A DNA stretch of 14,446 nucleotides from an uncultured Tidjanibacter sp. (GCA_934663885.1 CAKUKW010000029.1:1-14446), one strand, 5' to 3'. Counted from the first letter of the stretch, positions 1 to 7,749 are shown. Translations and numbers: made by a program. The notes: generated from the sequence alone by a model not told the origin.

Positions 1-130
1 GGCAAGCGCAGCGCAGCCAAAATCGGCGAATGCCGTCCGTTTTAGGCGTTAGGCGAACGATTTTAGCTCTCGAACACATCGGTGTCTTTTTTGCTCCACT
101 TTTTGGACAAGCAAAAAGTGGAGAGAATAT
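1..130. repeat. Two-hairpin extragenic repeat-like element
   Basis: No convincing gene lies in the first 259 bases. The sequence holds two inverted repeats. The first pairs AAAATCG (19-25) with CGATTTT (58-64), enclosing two tandem 7-mers that begin TAGGCG. The second is a perfect 11-bp stem, TCCACTTTTTG (95-105) with its complement at 112-122, and a 6-base loop. Neither stem is followed by a clean T-run on the plus strand, so this is not a standard terminator. The flank of the second stem resembles, in inverted orientation, that of the palindrome at 7549-7574. I infer a dispersed extragenic repeat; the sequence could also be the 3' flank of a gene beyond the left edge. Confidence 0.45.
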
Positions 131-172
131 ATTAGTGTTGGATAAATAACTATAAAGGCTGTATTGTAAATG

Positions 173-203
173 GAAAAACAAAACAGGGCCGCGAAAGCCC
201 TGT
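173..203 (-). terminator. Intrinsic terminator of rnr
   Basis: Read on the minus strand, a perfect 7-bp stem (ACAGGGC 183-189 against GCCCTGT 197-203) with a 7-base loop is followed at once by TTTTGTTTTT. It lies about 57 bases past the rnr stop codon. This is a canonical rho-independent terminator for the minus-strand transcript. Confidence 0.85.
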
Positions 204-259
204 CAATATTTATACTGTGTAGAAAAATCGTTTGGAAAAATAGCGGAAATTTCCAGGAG

Positions 260-2506
260 CTACTTCCTTTTGCCCTTGCCCCTTTTGTTCGCTGGCGGCC
301 GGAACGTTTTCTTTTCCATGATGGGCCTTGCCTTGCCGGTATGGAAATCGAGAGTGGCGATAAGCGTAAAGTCGATCTGCTTGCGCGGCAGATCCACGTT
401 CTTCACCTCTATCCGTACCGTGTCGCCCAGGGTAAGCGTTCGCCCGGTAGTCGTTCCCCGGACGGCGTAATTTTCGTCGTCGTACTGGAATATCTCGTCT
501 CCCATGTCACGCAGCGATACCATGCCTTCGATATGGTTTTCCTTAATTTCCACGTATACCCCCCATTCAGTTACACCCGTTATGACTCCCTCGAACTGCT
601 GGCCGATCTTATCCTGCATGAATTCGGCCATCTTGTATTTAACCGATGCGCGTTCCGCTTCCGCCGCGCGTACCTCCATATCAGAAGAATGCTCACAAAG
701 CATCTCGTAGGTGTCCTTATCGGCCGATTTGCCGCCGTCGAGGTAAATCGTCAGCAGGCGGTGCACCATCATGTCGGGATAGCGCCTGATGGGTGAGGTA
801 AAATGGGTGTAATAAGGGAAAGCGAGCCCGTAGTGGCCTATGTTGTCGGTCGAGTAGTACGCCTTTGCCATGGTGCGGATCGCGAGGGTAGAAATGACGT
901 TCTCCTCGGCTTTGCCTTTCACTTCGCCCATAAGCTTGTTCATCTCGCGGGAGATCTCCTTGCCCTTGTCGGCCTTGAAGTAGTATCCGAACTTGAGGAT
1001 GAAATTCCTGAACTTATCGAGTTTGTCGGGGTCGGGCTTATCGTGGACACGGTAAACGAACGTACGCTCGGCATTGGCCCCCGCGCCGCGTTTTTTACCC
1101 ACGAATTCGGCGACCCGGCGGTTTGCCAGAAGCATGAACTCCTCGATAAGTTGGTTGGACTCCTTCATCTCCTTGAAGTAGACTCCCAGTGGTTTCCCGT
1201 TCTCGTCGAGGGTGAATTTAGCCTCCTCGCGCTCGAAGGTTATCGCTCCGTTTTTAAACCGCTCCCTGCGCATTTTCTGCGCCAGCGCGTTAAGGGTCAG
1301 TATCTCTTCGGCGAAGTCGCCTTTGCCCGTCTCTATTATCTGCTGGGCCTCCTCATAAGTGAAGCGGCGGTCGGAATAGATCACGGTGCGCCCGAGCCAC
1401 TGCTTGTGTATCGTGAGGTCGGAGCTCATTTCAAAGACCGCCGAATAGCATAGTTTTTCCTCATTGGGGCGTAGCGAGCACAGGTCGTTGGAAAGTTTTT
1501 CCGGGAGCATAGGGATGGTTCGGTCTACCAGGTAGACCGAAGTGGCCCTCTCTCGCCCCTCGTCTTCTATTATGGTGTTTTCCTTAACGTAGTAAGTCAC
1601 GTCGGCGATGTGGATGCCTATCTCCCACATATCGTCACCGATCTTGCGTATGGATAGGGCGTCGTCGAAGTCCTTCGCGTCGAACGGGTCTATGGTGAAA
1701 GTCGTGACGCCGCGGAAATCCTTCCTCTTCGAAAATTCAGCCTTTGGGATTTCCGACGGTATCCTGTCGGCCGCTTCCTCGACCTCTTTGGGGTAGCGGT
1801 AGGGCAGGTTATATTCGGCCAGTATGGCGTGCATCTCGGTGTCGTTGTCGCCCGCAGGCCCGAGTATGTCGATTATCTCGCCCGTCGGCGACTTCATCTC
1901 CCTTTCCCAGCCTGTGATGCGCACAACGACCTTGTCGCCGTCTTTTACGGGACTGTCCTTGGTGTAAAGGAAAATATCTACGGGCATCTTTCGGGAGTCG
2001 ACCCTGACGAAAGCGTGGTTGCGGGTGATTTCGACGCGCCCCACGTACTTGTTGTCCGAGCGTTTCACTATCTCGGTTATCTCTCCCTCCGGGTTGCCGT
2101 TCTTCTTTTTGCGTATTATGGCCACCTTGACAGTATCGCCGTCGAGGGCGTGGTTCGTGTGGCGCTGGTCGACATAGATATCGCTTTCCATGCCCTCCAC
2201 TTTCACATATATGGCGCCCGAGGAGATCATGTCTACCTCTCCGGTAAATGTGGGCAGGTGTTTGTTGCTGAGTTTATACTTACCCGGCGAATCCTCGACG
2301 ATAACCCCTTCGGCCATCATCTGCCCAACGACCTCCTTGGTGCGGTAGCGGCCCTCCTTGTCGTTGCCTCCGCTGGCCGAGGCGAGGTTCTTGAGCGAAA
2401 AGCGTTTGCCCGGAAAAGACCGGAACAACCCTAAAATCATTGCGGAGCGGTCTCCTCTGCGCGCTCCGGAAGCTCCGTTTGAGCCTCCATTAATCTTCTT
2501 TGACAT
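260..2506 (-). CDS. rnr: Ribonuclease R (RNB-family 3'-5' exoribonuclease)
   Basis: This is a processive, hydrolytic 3'-5' exoribonuclease of the RNase II/R family that degrades structured RNA and acts in rRNA and mRNA turnover in the cytoplasm. The 748-residue product has the family's order: a basic N-terminus with winged-helix-like segment (about 20-80), cold-shock OB folds (about 85-215), the RNB catalytic domain (about 262-585), an S1 domain (about 636-715) and a Lys/Arg-rich tail ending KRGKGKRK. The catalytic motif TIDPFDAKDFDDA puts the metal-binding aspartates at 273, 279, 281 and 282, almost the same numbers as in E. coli RNase R. The conserved segment HYGLAFPYYTHFTSPIRRYP (558-577) is intact. 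The start is ATG, with a TAnnTTTG -7 element 22 bases upstream. The gene is monocistronic and has its own terminator. Confidence 0.96.
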   Translation of the reverse strand: MSKKINGGSNGASGARRGDRSAMILGLFRSFPGKRFSLKNLASASGGNDKEGRYRTKEVVGQMMAEGVIVEDSPGKYKLSNKHLPTFTGEVDMISSGAIYVKVEGMESDIYVDQRHTNHALDGDTVKVAIIRKKKNGNPEGEITEIVKRSDNKYVGRVEITRNHAFVRVDSRKMPVDIFLYTKDSPVKDGDKVVVRITGWEREMKSPTGEIIDILGPAGDNDTEMHAILAEYNLPYRYPKEVEEAADRIPSEIPKAEFSKRKDFRGVTTFTIDPFDAKDFDDALSIRKIGDDMWEIGIHIADVTYYVKENTIIEDEGRERATSVYLVDRTIPMLPEKLSNDLCSLRPNEEKLCYSAVFEMSSDLTIHKQWLGRTVIYSDRRFTYEEAQQIIETGKGDFAEEILTLNALAQKMRRERFKNGAITFEREEAKFTLDENGKPLGVYFKEMKESNQLIEEFMLLANRRVAEFVGKKRGAGANAERTFVYRVHDKPDPDKLDKFRNFILKFGYYFKADKGKEISREMNKLMGEVKGKAEENVISTLAIRTMAKAYYSTDNIGHYGLAFPYYTHFTSPIRRYPDMMVHRLLTIYLDGGKSADKDTYEMLCEHSSDMEVRAAEAERASVKYKMAEFMQDKIGQQFEGVITGVTEWGVYVEIKENHIEGMVSLRDMGDEIFQYDDENYAVRGTTTGRTLTLGDTVRIEVKNVDLPRKQIDFTLIATLDFHTGKARPIMEKKTFRPPANKRGKGKRK

Positions 2507-2527
2507 CCTATTATAATTTTCTCAGGG

Positions 2528-2558
2528 CAAATGTACGGATTTAGAGCCTGTTTAAAAA
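2528..2558 (-). promoter_or_regulatory. rnr promoter (TAnnTTTG -7 element)
   Basis: On the minus strand TACATTTG (2528-2535) matches the Bacteroidota -7 consensus exactly. A T-run (2554-2558) sits about where the -33 TTTG would be, 18 bases further upstream. The predicted transcript starts near 2521, giving a leader of about 15 bases. The T-run belongs to the left arm of the inverted-repeat element at 2550-2698. Confidence 0.55.
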
Positions 2559-2698
2559 TATTACCGCACTTATTTTAAGGTGTATTTTATTAAATGCTTT
2601 CTCCTGAAAGGCGAGGAACTGGGCTGTTCCACTGTGACGAGGATTTCAGTGGAAAAGCAATAAAGAACTCTTAAATGGGAAGAGGAATATTTTTAAAC
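2550..2698. mobile_element. MITE-like inverted-repeat element, 149 bp
   Basis: The ends are perfect 13-bp inverted repeats, GTTTAAAAATATT (2550-2562) and AATATTTTTAAAC (2686-2698), with four further matches in the next seven bases outward. Inside is a second perfect stem, TTCCACTG (2627-2634) against CAGTGGAA (2647-2654), extended by GCT/AGC beyond one mismatch. No ORF of useful length and no clear target-site duplication are visible. The structure fits a non-autonomous miniature element or a dispersed structured repeat; naming it a mobile element is inference. Confidence 0.5.
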
Positions 2699-2744
2699 CG
2701 ATTCCGAAAGCTATTATCATCAACCGTACCAGAGTGTAAGGTAA

Positions 2745-2774
2745 ATTGAATATGGCAGAATTATTGTATATTGG
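2745..2774 (+). promoter_or_regulatory. Candidate promoter of the AsmA-like gene
   Basis: TATATTGG (2767-2774) matches 7 of 8 positions of TAnnTTTG. TTG at 2746-2748 lies 18 bases upstream as a possible -33 element. The start codon follows 24 bases later. It is weaker than the other promoters in the window. Confidence 0.35.
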
Positions 2775-2798
2775 ACGCGAATTAAAACCTTCTCCCTG

Positions 2799-4400
2799 AT
2801 GAAAAAAACAGTCAAGGTCGCCATGATAATAGCAGGCAGCATAATATTGCTTTTCATAATCCTTATTGTCGGCGGACAGGCGCTGGTAAAAAGCGAGATC
2901 AACAAAGTTCTGGACAAGGGAACCCTGGAAATAGGAGGCACTGTCTATGATGTAAAGGCGGGCAAGGTCAGTGTCAGCATTCCTGCGAGGAGCGTCGTAA
3001 TGAACGATATTTCCCTACGCTCGCAAGCAGGAGCAGTACCTGCGGGGGCGTTGAGCGTCGATATAGGAAAGGTTTCCCTGAAAGGCATGTTTTATAAAAA
3101 GAGCCGGAGGGCCGGCGATAGACATTCTATTGGCGCCAGGGTGTTGGAGATAGATGCGCCTAATGTGGTTTTCGAGGGGGCCAGGCATCCGGGGGCAACT
3201 GAAAAAGAGAAAAATCAGGGCGTGGACTCTGCGCTCACCGATAAATTCGCCCTGCTTTCCGTGGAACAAATCGTCGTTAATAGGGGCTCGGCTAAAATAA
3301 CCGGCTGGAAAGGGGGGCATGAATACGTATATACCGTGGACGGATTGTCGCTCGACGCAGAAAGTTTTGCGATGGGTGAAAAGGCCGACACAGCCGGCAA
3401 AATGCTCTTCAGCGACCGGATAAAGGCCGGGGCGGATAAGTTCACCGTACTGACAAAGCGTGGAGCGGTTGCAATGGAAATAGACGGCCTTGCAGCCGAC
3501 AGCCGCGACAATTCGCTTTCGCTGGCGGGCTTCAAAATGCTGCCACAGTATCCTCGTCTTGAATATGCCTCTAAAGTGTGGGACCATTCGGACTGGACTG
3601 AGGCGGAGATCCAGGATATAAAGATATTCAATGTAAGCTACAGGGAACTTATTTCCGACAAAGCTATAAAGGCCGACAGCGCGTGGATAGGAAGTGGGAA
3701 AGTAGCAAGCTACAAGAACCGAAATATACAGCCTCTCAACAAAGTGCCGCTTTATTATGAATCGCTCCAGAAGCTTTCAATGCCGCTCGATATACCGAAA
3801 GTGGTTATTTCAGGCATAGATGTTGATTACCATGAACTGGCCCCGGGAGCCGATGCTCCCGGAGCCGTTAGCGTGACGGGGATCACCGGCGAACTACAGG
3901 GACTGACTAACCGCCCAACCCACCAAAGGCAGACGTTCAGGCTTGTAGCCGACGCGAAGCTTATGGACAAGGCCTCGCTGCACGCAGTGATGATAATGCC
4001 CGTTGACCGGCATTACGACCATTGGGAATTCATAGGCAAACTGGGGGAAATGGATATGTCCGCGCTCAATCCGGCCGTTGAGAACCTGGCTAACGTAAGG
4101 ATAACTTCGGGGCGGATGCACGGCCTCGAATTCCATATAGTCGGCAATGCGGCCACGTCGCATACCACTGCGGTAATGTCTTATGAGGGACTGGAGATAG
4201 CGCTGCTTAAAAAGCACGACCACCAACGCCAGCGTCACGTGCTTTCGTTCCTCGCCGATACCCTGGTTAGGCACCAGAATCCCGACAGGCGTGGACATTT
4301 GCATACCGGTGAGGGCGACGCCGAGAGGGATTATTACAAATCACAATTCAATTTCATTGTTAAATCGCTTATAGCGGGAGTCAAGGGAATATTGATATGA
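2799..4400 (+). CDS. Membrane-anchored AsmA-like/DUF748-like protein
   Basis: The 533-residue protein begins with Lys residues and one hydrophobic segment (about 8-28), predicting a single inner-membrane anchor with the remainder in the periplasm. After it comes a long beta-rich region with alternating hydrophobic residues and phrases such as KAGKVSVSIPARSVVMNDI, which recalls AsmA/DUF748-type envelope proteins thought to form elongated lipid-handling beta structures. The C-terminal part (about 425-530) has a GRMHGLEFHIVGNA stretch, then a conserved-looking RD.YKSQFNFIVKSL region near the end. There are no Cys motifs or catalytic signatures. The gene starts at ATG 24 bases after a candidate promoter, stands alone, and has no clear terminator. 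Family placement is by general appearance; the exact role is unknown. Confidence 0.55.
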   Translation: MKKTVKVAMIIAGSIILLFIILIVGGQALVKSEINKVLDKGTLEIGGTVYDVKAGKVSVSIPARSVVMNDISLRSQAGAVPAGALSVDIGKVSLKGMFYKKSRRAGDRHSIGARVLEIDAPNVVFEGARHPGATEKEKNQGVDSALTDKFALLSVEQIVVNRGSAKITGWKGGHEYVYTVDGLSLDAESFAMGEKADTAGKMLFSDRIKAGADKFTVLTKRGAVAMEIDGLAADSRDNSLSLAGFKMLPQYPRLEYASKVWDHSDWTEAEIQDIKIFNVSYRELISDKAIKADSAWIGSGKVASYKNRNIQPLNKVPLYYESLQKLSMPLDIPKVVISGIDVDYHELAPGADAPGAVSVTGITGELQGLTNRPTHQRQTFRLVADAKLMDKASLHAVMIMPVDRHYDHWEFIGKLGEMDMSALNPAVENLANVRITSGRMHGLEFHIVGNAATSHTTAVMSYEGLEIALLKKHDHQRQRHVLSFLADTLVRHQNPDRRGHLHTGEGDAERDYYKSQFNFIVKSLIAGVKGILI

Positions 4401-4660
4401 TAAAATATATTATTACCGTTTCCGGTTGCGCGTATATCTCTCGGGGAGCTTCCCCCGGCAGGGATGGAAGACAAAATTTCCCCCGTTTTGCCCTGTTCTC
4501 GAAAAAAGCACTAAATTTGTGCCGGGAATACACAGTGCGATTTGCAGGCAATTGGAGATATTGGCGGCCTATTGTTTTGATAACGATGAGTTTGCCGGAT
4601 GTGAAATGAGGTAACGATCACTTTTTATATGAAATTCTCCAATTCTTAAAATTTAAAATT
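4401..4660. other. Intergenic region with the OmpA-lipoprotein leader
   Basis: This 260-base gap lacks a credible gene; a 70-codon ORF starting at 4397 overlaps the previous stop but has no protein-like composition. It holds a short GGGGA/TCCCC stem (4443-4455) with no T-run, the promoter at 4487-4519, and an AT-rich stretch just before the next ATG. Confidence 0.5.
4487..4519 (+). promoter_or_regulatory. Promoter of the OmpA-family lipoprotein gene
   Basis: TAAATTTG (4512-4519) is an exact -7 element and TTTG (4487-4490) is an exact -33 element, with 21 bases between them. Transcription would start near 4525, leaving a leader of about 135 bases before the ATG at 4661. Confidence 0.6.
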
Positions 4661-5353
4661 ATGAAAGCATTGAAAATTACTATTTCTACGGTACTTATAG
4701 CTGCCGTTTTATTAATGACCGGCTGTTCTTCGATGAACAAGACCGGTAAAGGGGCGCTCATAGGAGGCGGCAGCGGTGCCGCTCTCGGAGCCGGCATAGG
4801 CGCTGTTTTCGGAGGCGGCAAAGGTGCGGCATGGGGCAGCGCGATAGGCGCGGCTGTCGGTTCGGGAGCAGGTGCCATCATTGGCAACAAAATGGACAAA
4901 CAGGCCGAGGAGCTGGCTAAAATAGAGAACGCCAAGGTTGAGACTGTTACCGACGTGAACGGCCTCAGCGCCATAAAAGTCACTTTCGACGGCGGTATCC
5001 TTTTTAACTTCAACAGCCACGAACTCAGCCCGGGTTCGAAGACTGCCCTCCAGCATTTCGCCACTTCGTTAAAACAAAATCCCGATACTGACGTTACTGT
5101 TTACGGGCATACCGATAACGTAGGTTCGCTGTCGGCAAACGAAAAAGTATCGCTCGAAAGGGCGCAGGCAGTCGAAAATTATCTCGAAACACAGGGCGTT
5201 CCCCGCGGACGTTTCATCGCTGTTCAGGGCATGGCTTACAACCAGCCGGTGGCAAGCAACGAAACCGCCGATGGGAGGGCGCAGAACCGCAGGGTGGAAA
5301 TATTTATTACCGCCAACAAAAAGATGATAGACGAGGCCGAGAAAGGCTATTAA
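4661..5353 (+). CDS. OmpA-family outer-membrane lipoprotein with glycine zipper
   Basis: This is a 230-residue lipoprotein that should tether the outer membrane to peptidoglycan, like Pal/YiaD. The signal peptide ends at an MTGC lipobox with the lipidated Cys at residue 22. Residues 31-76 are a glycine-zipper region rich in GxxxG spacing, typical of membrane-embedding segments. A short linker leads into the OmpA-like domain (about 112-217), which has the peptidoglycan-binding motif GHTDNVGS (Asp152) and the closing motif NRRVEIFI (Arg211). The length is normal for the YiaD-like group. It has its own promoter and an inverted-repeat terminator, so it is probably monocistronic. The lipidated start and both peptidoglycan-contact residues are intact. 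Confidence 0.9.
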   Translation: MKALKITISTVLIAAVLLMTGCSSMNKTGKGALIGGGSGAALGAGIGAVFGGGKGAAWGSAIGAAVGSGAGAIIGNKMDKQAEELAKIENAKVETVTDVNGLSAIKVTFDGGILFNFNSHELSPGSKTALQHFATSLKQNPDTDVTVYGHTDNVGSLSANEKVSLERAQAVENYLETQGVPRGRFIAVQGMAYNQPVASNETADGRAQNRRVEIFITANKKMIDEAEKGY

Positions 5354-5395
5354 TGAAAAAATGCGTAAGCGAAGGCTTATATGAAGTATAGTATA

Positions 5396-5428
5396 GAGAG
5401 CGCCCGGCCGCAAGCCGGACGCTCTTAA
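5396..5428 (+). terminator. Terminator after the OmpA lipoprotein gene
   Basis: An 11-bp stem with one mismatch (GAGCGCCCGGC 5398-5408 against GCCGGACGCTC 5414-5424) and a 5-base CGCAA loop lies 45 bases past the stop. The T-tract after it is weak (TTAACGCTTT), so termination may be partial. Confidence 0.6.
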
Positions 5429-5525
5429 CGCTTTAAGTAAGGCCGCTTTTGTTATCCTTTTCACAAGATTGGAAATTACTTAGATAGAAAATATAAAACA
5501 TCAAGTGTAACTTAAATTTGAAGAA

Positions 5526-6404
5526 ATGGGAAAAGAGTTGAAAATAGTTGTGCTCGCCAAACAGGTGCCCGATACCCGCAACGTGGGTAAGGATGCGATG
5601 AAGGCGGACGGAACGGTCAATCGCGCGGCCCTGCCGGCGATATTCAACCCCGAGGACCTGAACGCCCTCGAACAGGCGCTGCTCTTGAAGGACATTCGTC
5701 CGGGCAGCAAGGTTTATATCCTCACAATGGGGCCGGTGCGCGCCGCCGACATTATTCGCGACGCCATGTTCCGCGGGGCGGACGGAGGTTATCTCCTCAC
5801 CGACCGTGCTTTCGCGGGTGCGGACACGCTGGCTACATCCTACGCCCTGAGCAGGGCTCTGGTCGAGATCAAGCCCGACATTATTGTCGCAGGCCGTCAG
5901 GCTATCGACGGCGATACCGCGCAGGTAGGCCCGCAGGTAGCCGAAAAACTGGGACTTCCCCAGGTGACGTATGCTGAGCAGATAATATCGCTCACGGATA
6001 AGGAAATAACCATCAAACGCCGCCTCGACCATGGAGTCGAGGTTGTTTCGTCGCCTTATCCGATGGTAATGACCGTGAACGGATCGGCGCCCGAGTGCCG
6101 CCCGCAGAACGCCAAGAGGGTGATGAAGTACAAACACGCGAAGACCCGCAGCGAGCTGCAGGAGATAGGCGAAGATTACTTCATACAGTTGCTCGAGGCG
6201 AGGGATTACCTTAAGATCAACGAATGGAACGTAGGCGACATCGACGCCGACCCGAACGAACTCGGCCTTTTGGGTTCGCCCACGAAAGTAAAACAGATCG
6301 AGAACGTTGTTTTCCAGGCTAAGGAATCGAGGAAGATGGCAGCTTCCGACGAAGATATAAATTCACTTATGGCCGAGCTCATAGCCGCCCATACGATAGG
6401 ATAA
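5526..6404 (+). CDS. etfB: Electron transfer flavoprotein, beta subunit
   Basis: EtfB pairs with EtfA as the soluble heterodimer that exchanges electrons with acyl-CoA dehydrogenases. The 292-residue protein opens with the family's LKIVVLAKQVPDT strand-loop. It carries the nucleotide-binding loop AGRQAIDGDTAQVGPQVAEK (122-141). The Arg and DGDTAQVGP form of this loop is what I associate with bifurcating Etfs of anaerobes, which bind a second FAD there, rather than the AMP-binding mitochondrial form. An extra segment (about 205-260) also matches longer anaerobe EtfBs. It is the first gene of an etfB-etfA-acd cluster. The ATG fits the conserved N-terminus. An exact TAAATTTG lies only 5 bases upstream of the ATG but has no -33 partner. 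Confidence 0.95.
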   Translation: MGKELKIVVLAKQVPDTRNVGKDAMKADGTVNRAALPAIFNPEDLNALEQALLLKDIRPGSKVYILTMGPVRAADIIRDAMFRGADGGYLLTDRAFAGADTLATSYALSRALVEIKPDIIVAGRQAIDGDTAQVGPQVAEKLGLPQVTYAEQIISLTDKEITIKRRLDHGVEVVSSPYPMVMTVNGSAPECRPQNAKRVMKYKHAKTRSELQEIGEDYFIQLLEARDYLKINEWNVGDIDADPNELGLLGSPTKVKQIENVVFQAKESRKMAASDEDINSLMAELIAAHTIG

Positions 6405-6511
6405 TTATGGATTAAGAGTTATGAATTATGAATTATGAATTTCGCCGGGACAGAAACGGCGGAGGGAACAAAAAGTTTATTCATAATTAATAATTTATAA
6501 TTCATAATTAA
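6402..6511. repeat. AT-rich long inverted repeat between etfB and etfA
   Basis: The left arm (about 6402-6440) contains three overlapping ATTATGAATT-type units. The right arm (about 6479-6510) is its imperfect reverse complement. Between them is a GC-rich core with a CGCCG/CGGCG stem. The element overlaps the etfB stop codon and ends about 8 bases before the etfA ATG, so it fills the gap between two genes that should be cotranscribed. I read it as a dispersed intergenic repeat. Confidence 0.65.
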
Positions 6512-6518
6512 ATATGGA

Positions 6519-7538
6519 ATGAATAATTTATTTGTATACATAGAGATAGAAGAGGGGAAACCGGCCGACGTAAGCCTCGAACTCCTCACCAAAGGGCGCG
6601 AATTGGCCGACACGCTCGGCTGTAAGCTCGAAGCGATAGCTCTCGGACATAAACTGGATGGCCTTGATAAGATAGTAGGAAAATACGGGGCTGATACGTT
6701 ATGGCTTGCCGACGGCCCTGAACTTGCCCCTTACCGCACACTTCCGCATACCGCAGTGATATGCGGTGTGTTCGAACAGGAGAAACCGCAGATAGCCCTT
6801 ATGGGAGCGACCCCCGTGGGACGTGACCTGGGCCCAAGGGTATCTTCGGCGCTCCACAGCGGCCTTACGGCGGACTGTACGAGCCTGGTGATAGGTGATT
6901 ATACGGAGGCGAAATCAGGTAGGGAATATAAAGGCCTTCTTTACCAGATACGGCCTGCTTTTGGCGGCAACATCATAGCTACCATCGTCAACCCCGACTG
7001 CCGTCCCCAGATGGCGACCGTGCGCGAGGGTGTGATGAAGATGGAAGAGGTCAAAAATGGGAAAGCGGCCGAAATAAAGAAGGTAGACTACAAAAAATAC
7101 CTTAAGGATTCCGACCTCGTGGTGAAGATCATCGAGCGTCATATTGAAGAGAAGGGTATCGATATCAAGAACGCGCCGATCATCGTTTCGGGAGGATACG
7201 GAGTGGGCTCCAAAGAAAATTTCAATGTACTGTTCGAGTTGGCCGATCTTCTCGGAGGAGAGGTGGGAGCTTCGCGCGCGGCCGTGGACGCAGGCTTTGC
7301 AGACCATGCAAGGCAGGTTGGACAGACCGGGGTAACGGTTCGTCCGAAACTCTATATAGCCTGCGGCATTTCGGGACAGATACAGCACACTGCCGGCATG
7401 GACCAGTCGTCTATGGTTATCGCCATCAACACCGATCCTGAAGCGCCCATTAACAAAGTGGCCGACTATGTTATCACGGGCGACGTGATGGAAGTGGTGC
7501 CCAAGATGATCAAGTATTACAAGCATAATTCGAAATAA
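6519..7538 (+). CDS. etfA: Electron transfer flavoprotein, alpha subunit
   Basis: EtfA carries the mobile FAD of the Etf heterodimer. The 339-residue product has an N-terminal Rossmann-like half (1-190) and the highly conserved C-terminal FAD domain (about 220-330). Visible FAD-contact motifs are VSGGYGVGSKENF (223-235), GASRAAVDAGF (250-260), QVGQTG (266-271), GISGQIQHTAGM (283-294) and INTDPEAPI (303-311). All are intact and the length is typical. It follows etfB after a 114-base repeat-filled gap and precedes an acyl-CoA dehydrogenase. The ATG at 6519 is supported by the usual short lead-in (MNNLFVYIE); no good ribosome-binding site is seen, as is common in this phylum. Confidence 0.96.
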   Translation: MNNLFVYIEIEEGKPADVSLELLTKGRELADTLGCKLEAIALGHKLDGLDKIVGKYGADTLWLADGPELAPYRTLPHTAVICGVFEQEKPQIALMGATPVGRDLGPRVSSALHSGLTADCTSLVIGDYTEAKSGREYKGLLYQIRPAFGGNIIATIVNPDCRPQMATVREGVMKMEEVKNGKAAEIKKVDYKKYLKDSDLVVKIIERHIEEKGIDIKNAPIIVSGGYGVGSKENFNVLFELADLLGGEVGASRAAVDAGFADHARQVGQTGVTVRPKLYIACGISGQIQHTAGMDQSSMVIAINTDPEAPINKVADYVITGDVMEVVPKMIKYYKHNSK

Positions 7539-7548
7539 CCTTTTCTTT

Positions 7549-7574
7549 TCCACCTTTTATGCATAAAAGGTGGA
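7549..7574. repeat. Perfect 26-bp palindrome
   Basis: TCCACCTTTTATG is followed directly by its exact reverse complement, starting 10 bases after the etfA stop. There is no T-run on either exit side (GAGCC on plus, AAAAG on minus), so it is a poor intrinsic terminator. Read on the minus strand its entrance, TTTTGGCTCCACCTTTT, parallels the plus-strand sequence at 87-104. Confidence 0.7.
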
Positions 7575-7749
7575 GCCAAAACACTCTTGTACTACTTAGG
7601 CATCGGTTCTTTGCAAAACAGAGTCAGCTCTGAAACTCGTATGATAAGATGACATTGCGGGGCCGAACGACAGTAAAGACAATGAAATTTTTTTGGTGAA
7701 GTTTTTTAAAAGCTTCGAAGAAATAAGAAACCATTTAAACACAAAAGAA
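7575..7749. other. Intergenic region before acd
   Basis: No TAnnTTTG element is found between the palindrome and the acyl-CoA dehydrogenase start. Dehydrogenase expression therefore most simply depends on read-through from etfBA, or on a promoter I cannot recognise. No gene is visible here. Confidence 0.4.

Noticed and set aside
170..796. Long plus-strand ORFs opposite rnr, and similar ones opposite etf and acd
   Set aside because: These are antisense shadows of well-supported genes with strong family motifs.
4397..4609. Small plus-strand ORF overlapping the AsmA-like stop codon by ATGA
   Set aside because: Although the overlap resembles translational coupling, the predicted 70 residues look non-coding and the frame crosses the OmpA-lipoprotein promoter.
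5513..5520. TAAATTTG as the etfB promoter
   Set aside because: It is an exact -7 match but lies 5 bases from the ATG with no TTTG or TTG at the -33 position; kept only as a weak parallel to the regulator gene.
7549..7574. Palindrome after etfA as an intrinsic terminator
   Set aside because: Neither strand shows a T-run after the stem, and termination here would cut off acd, which has no visible promoter of its own.
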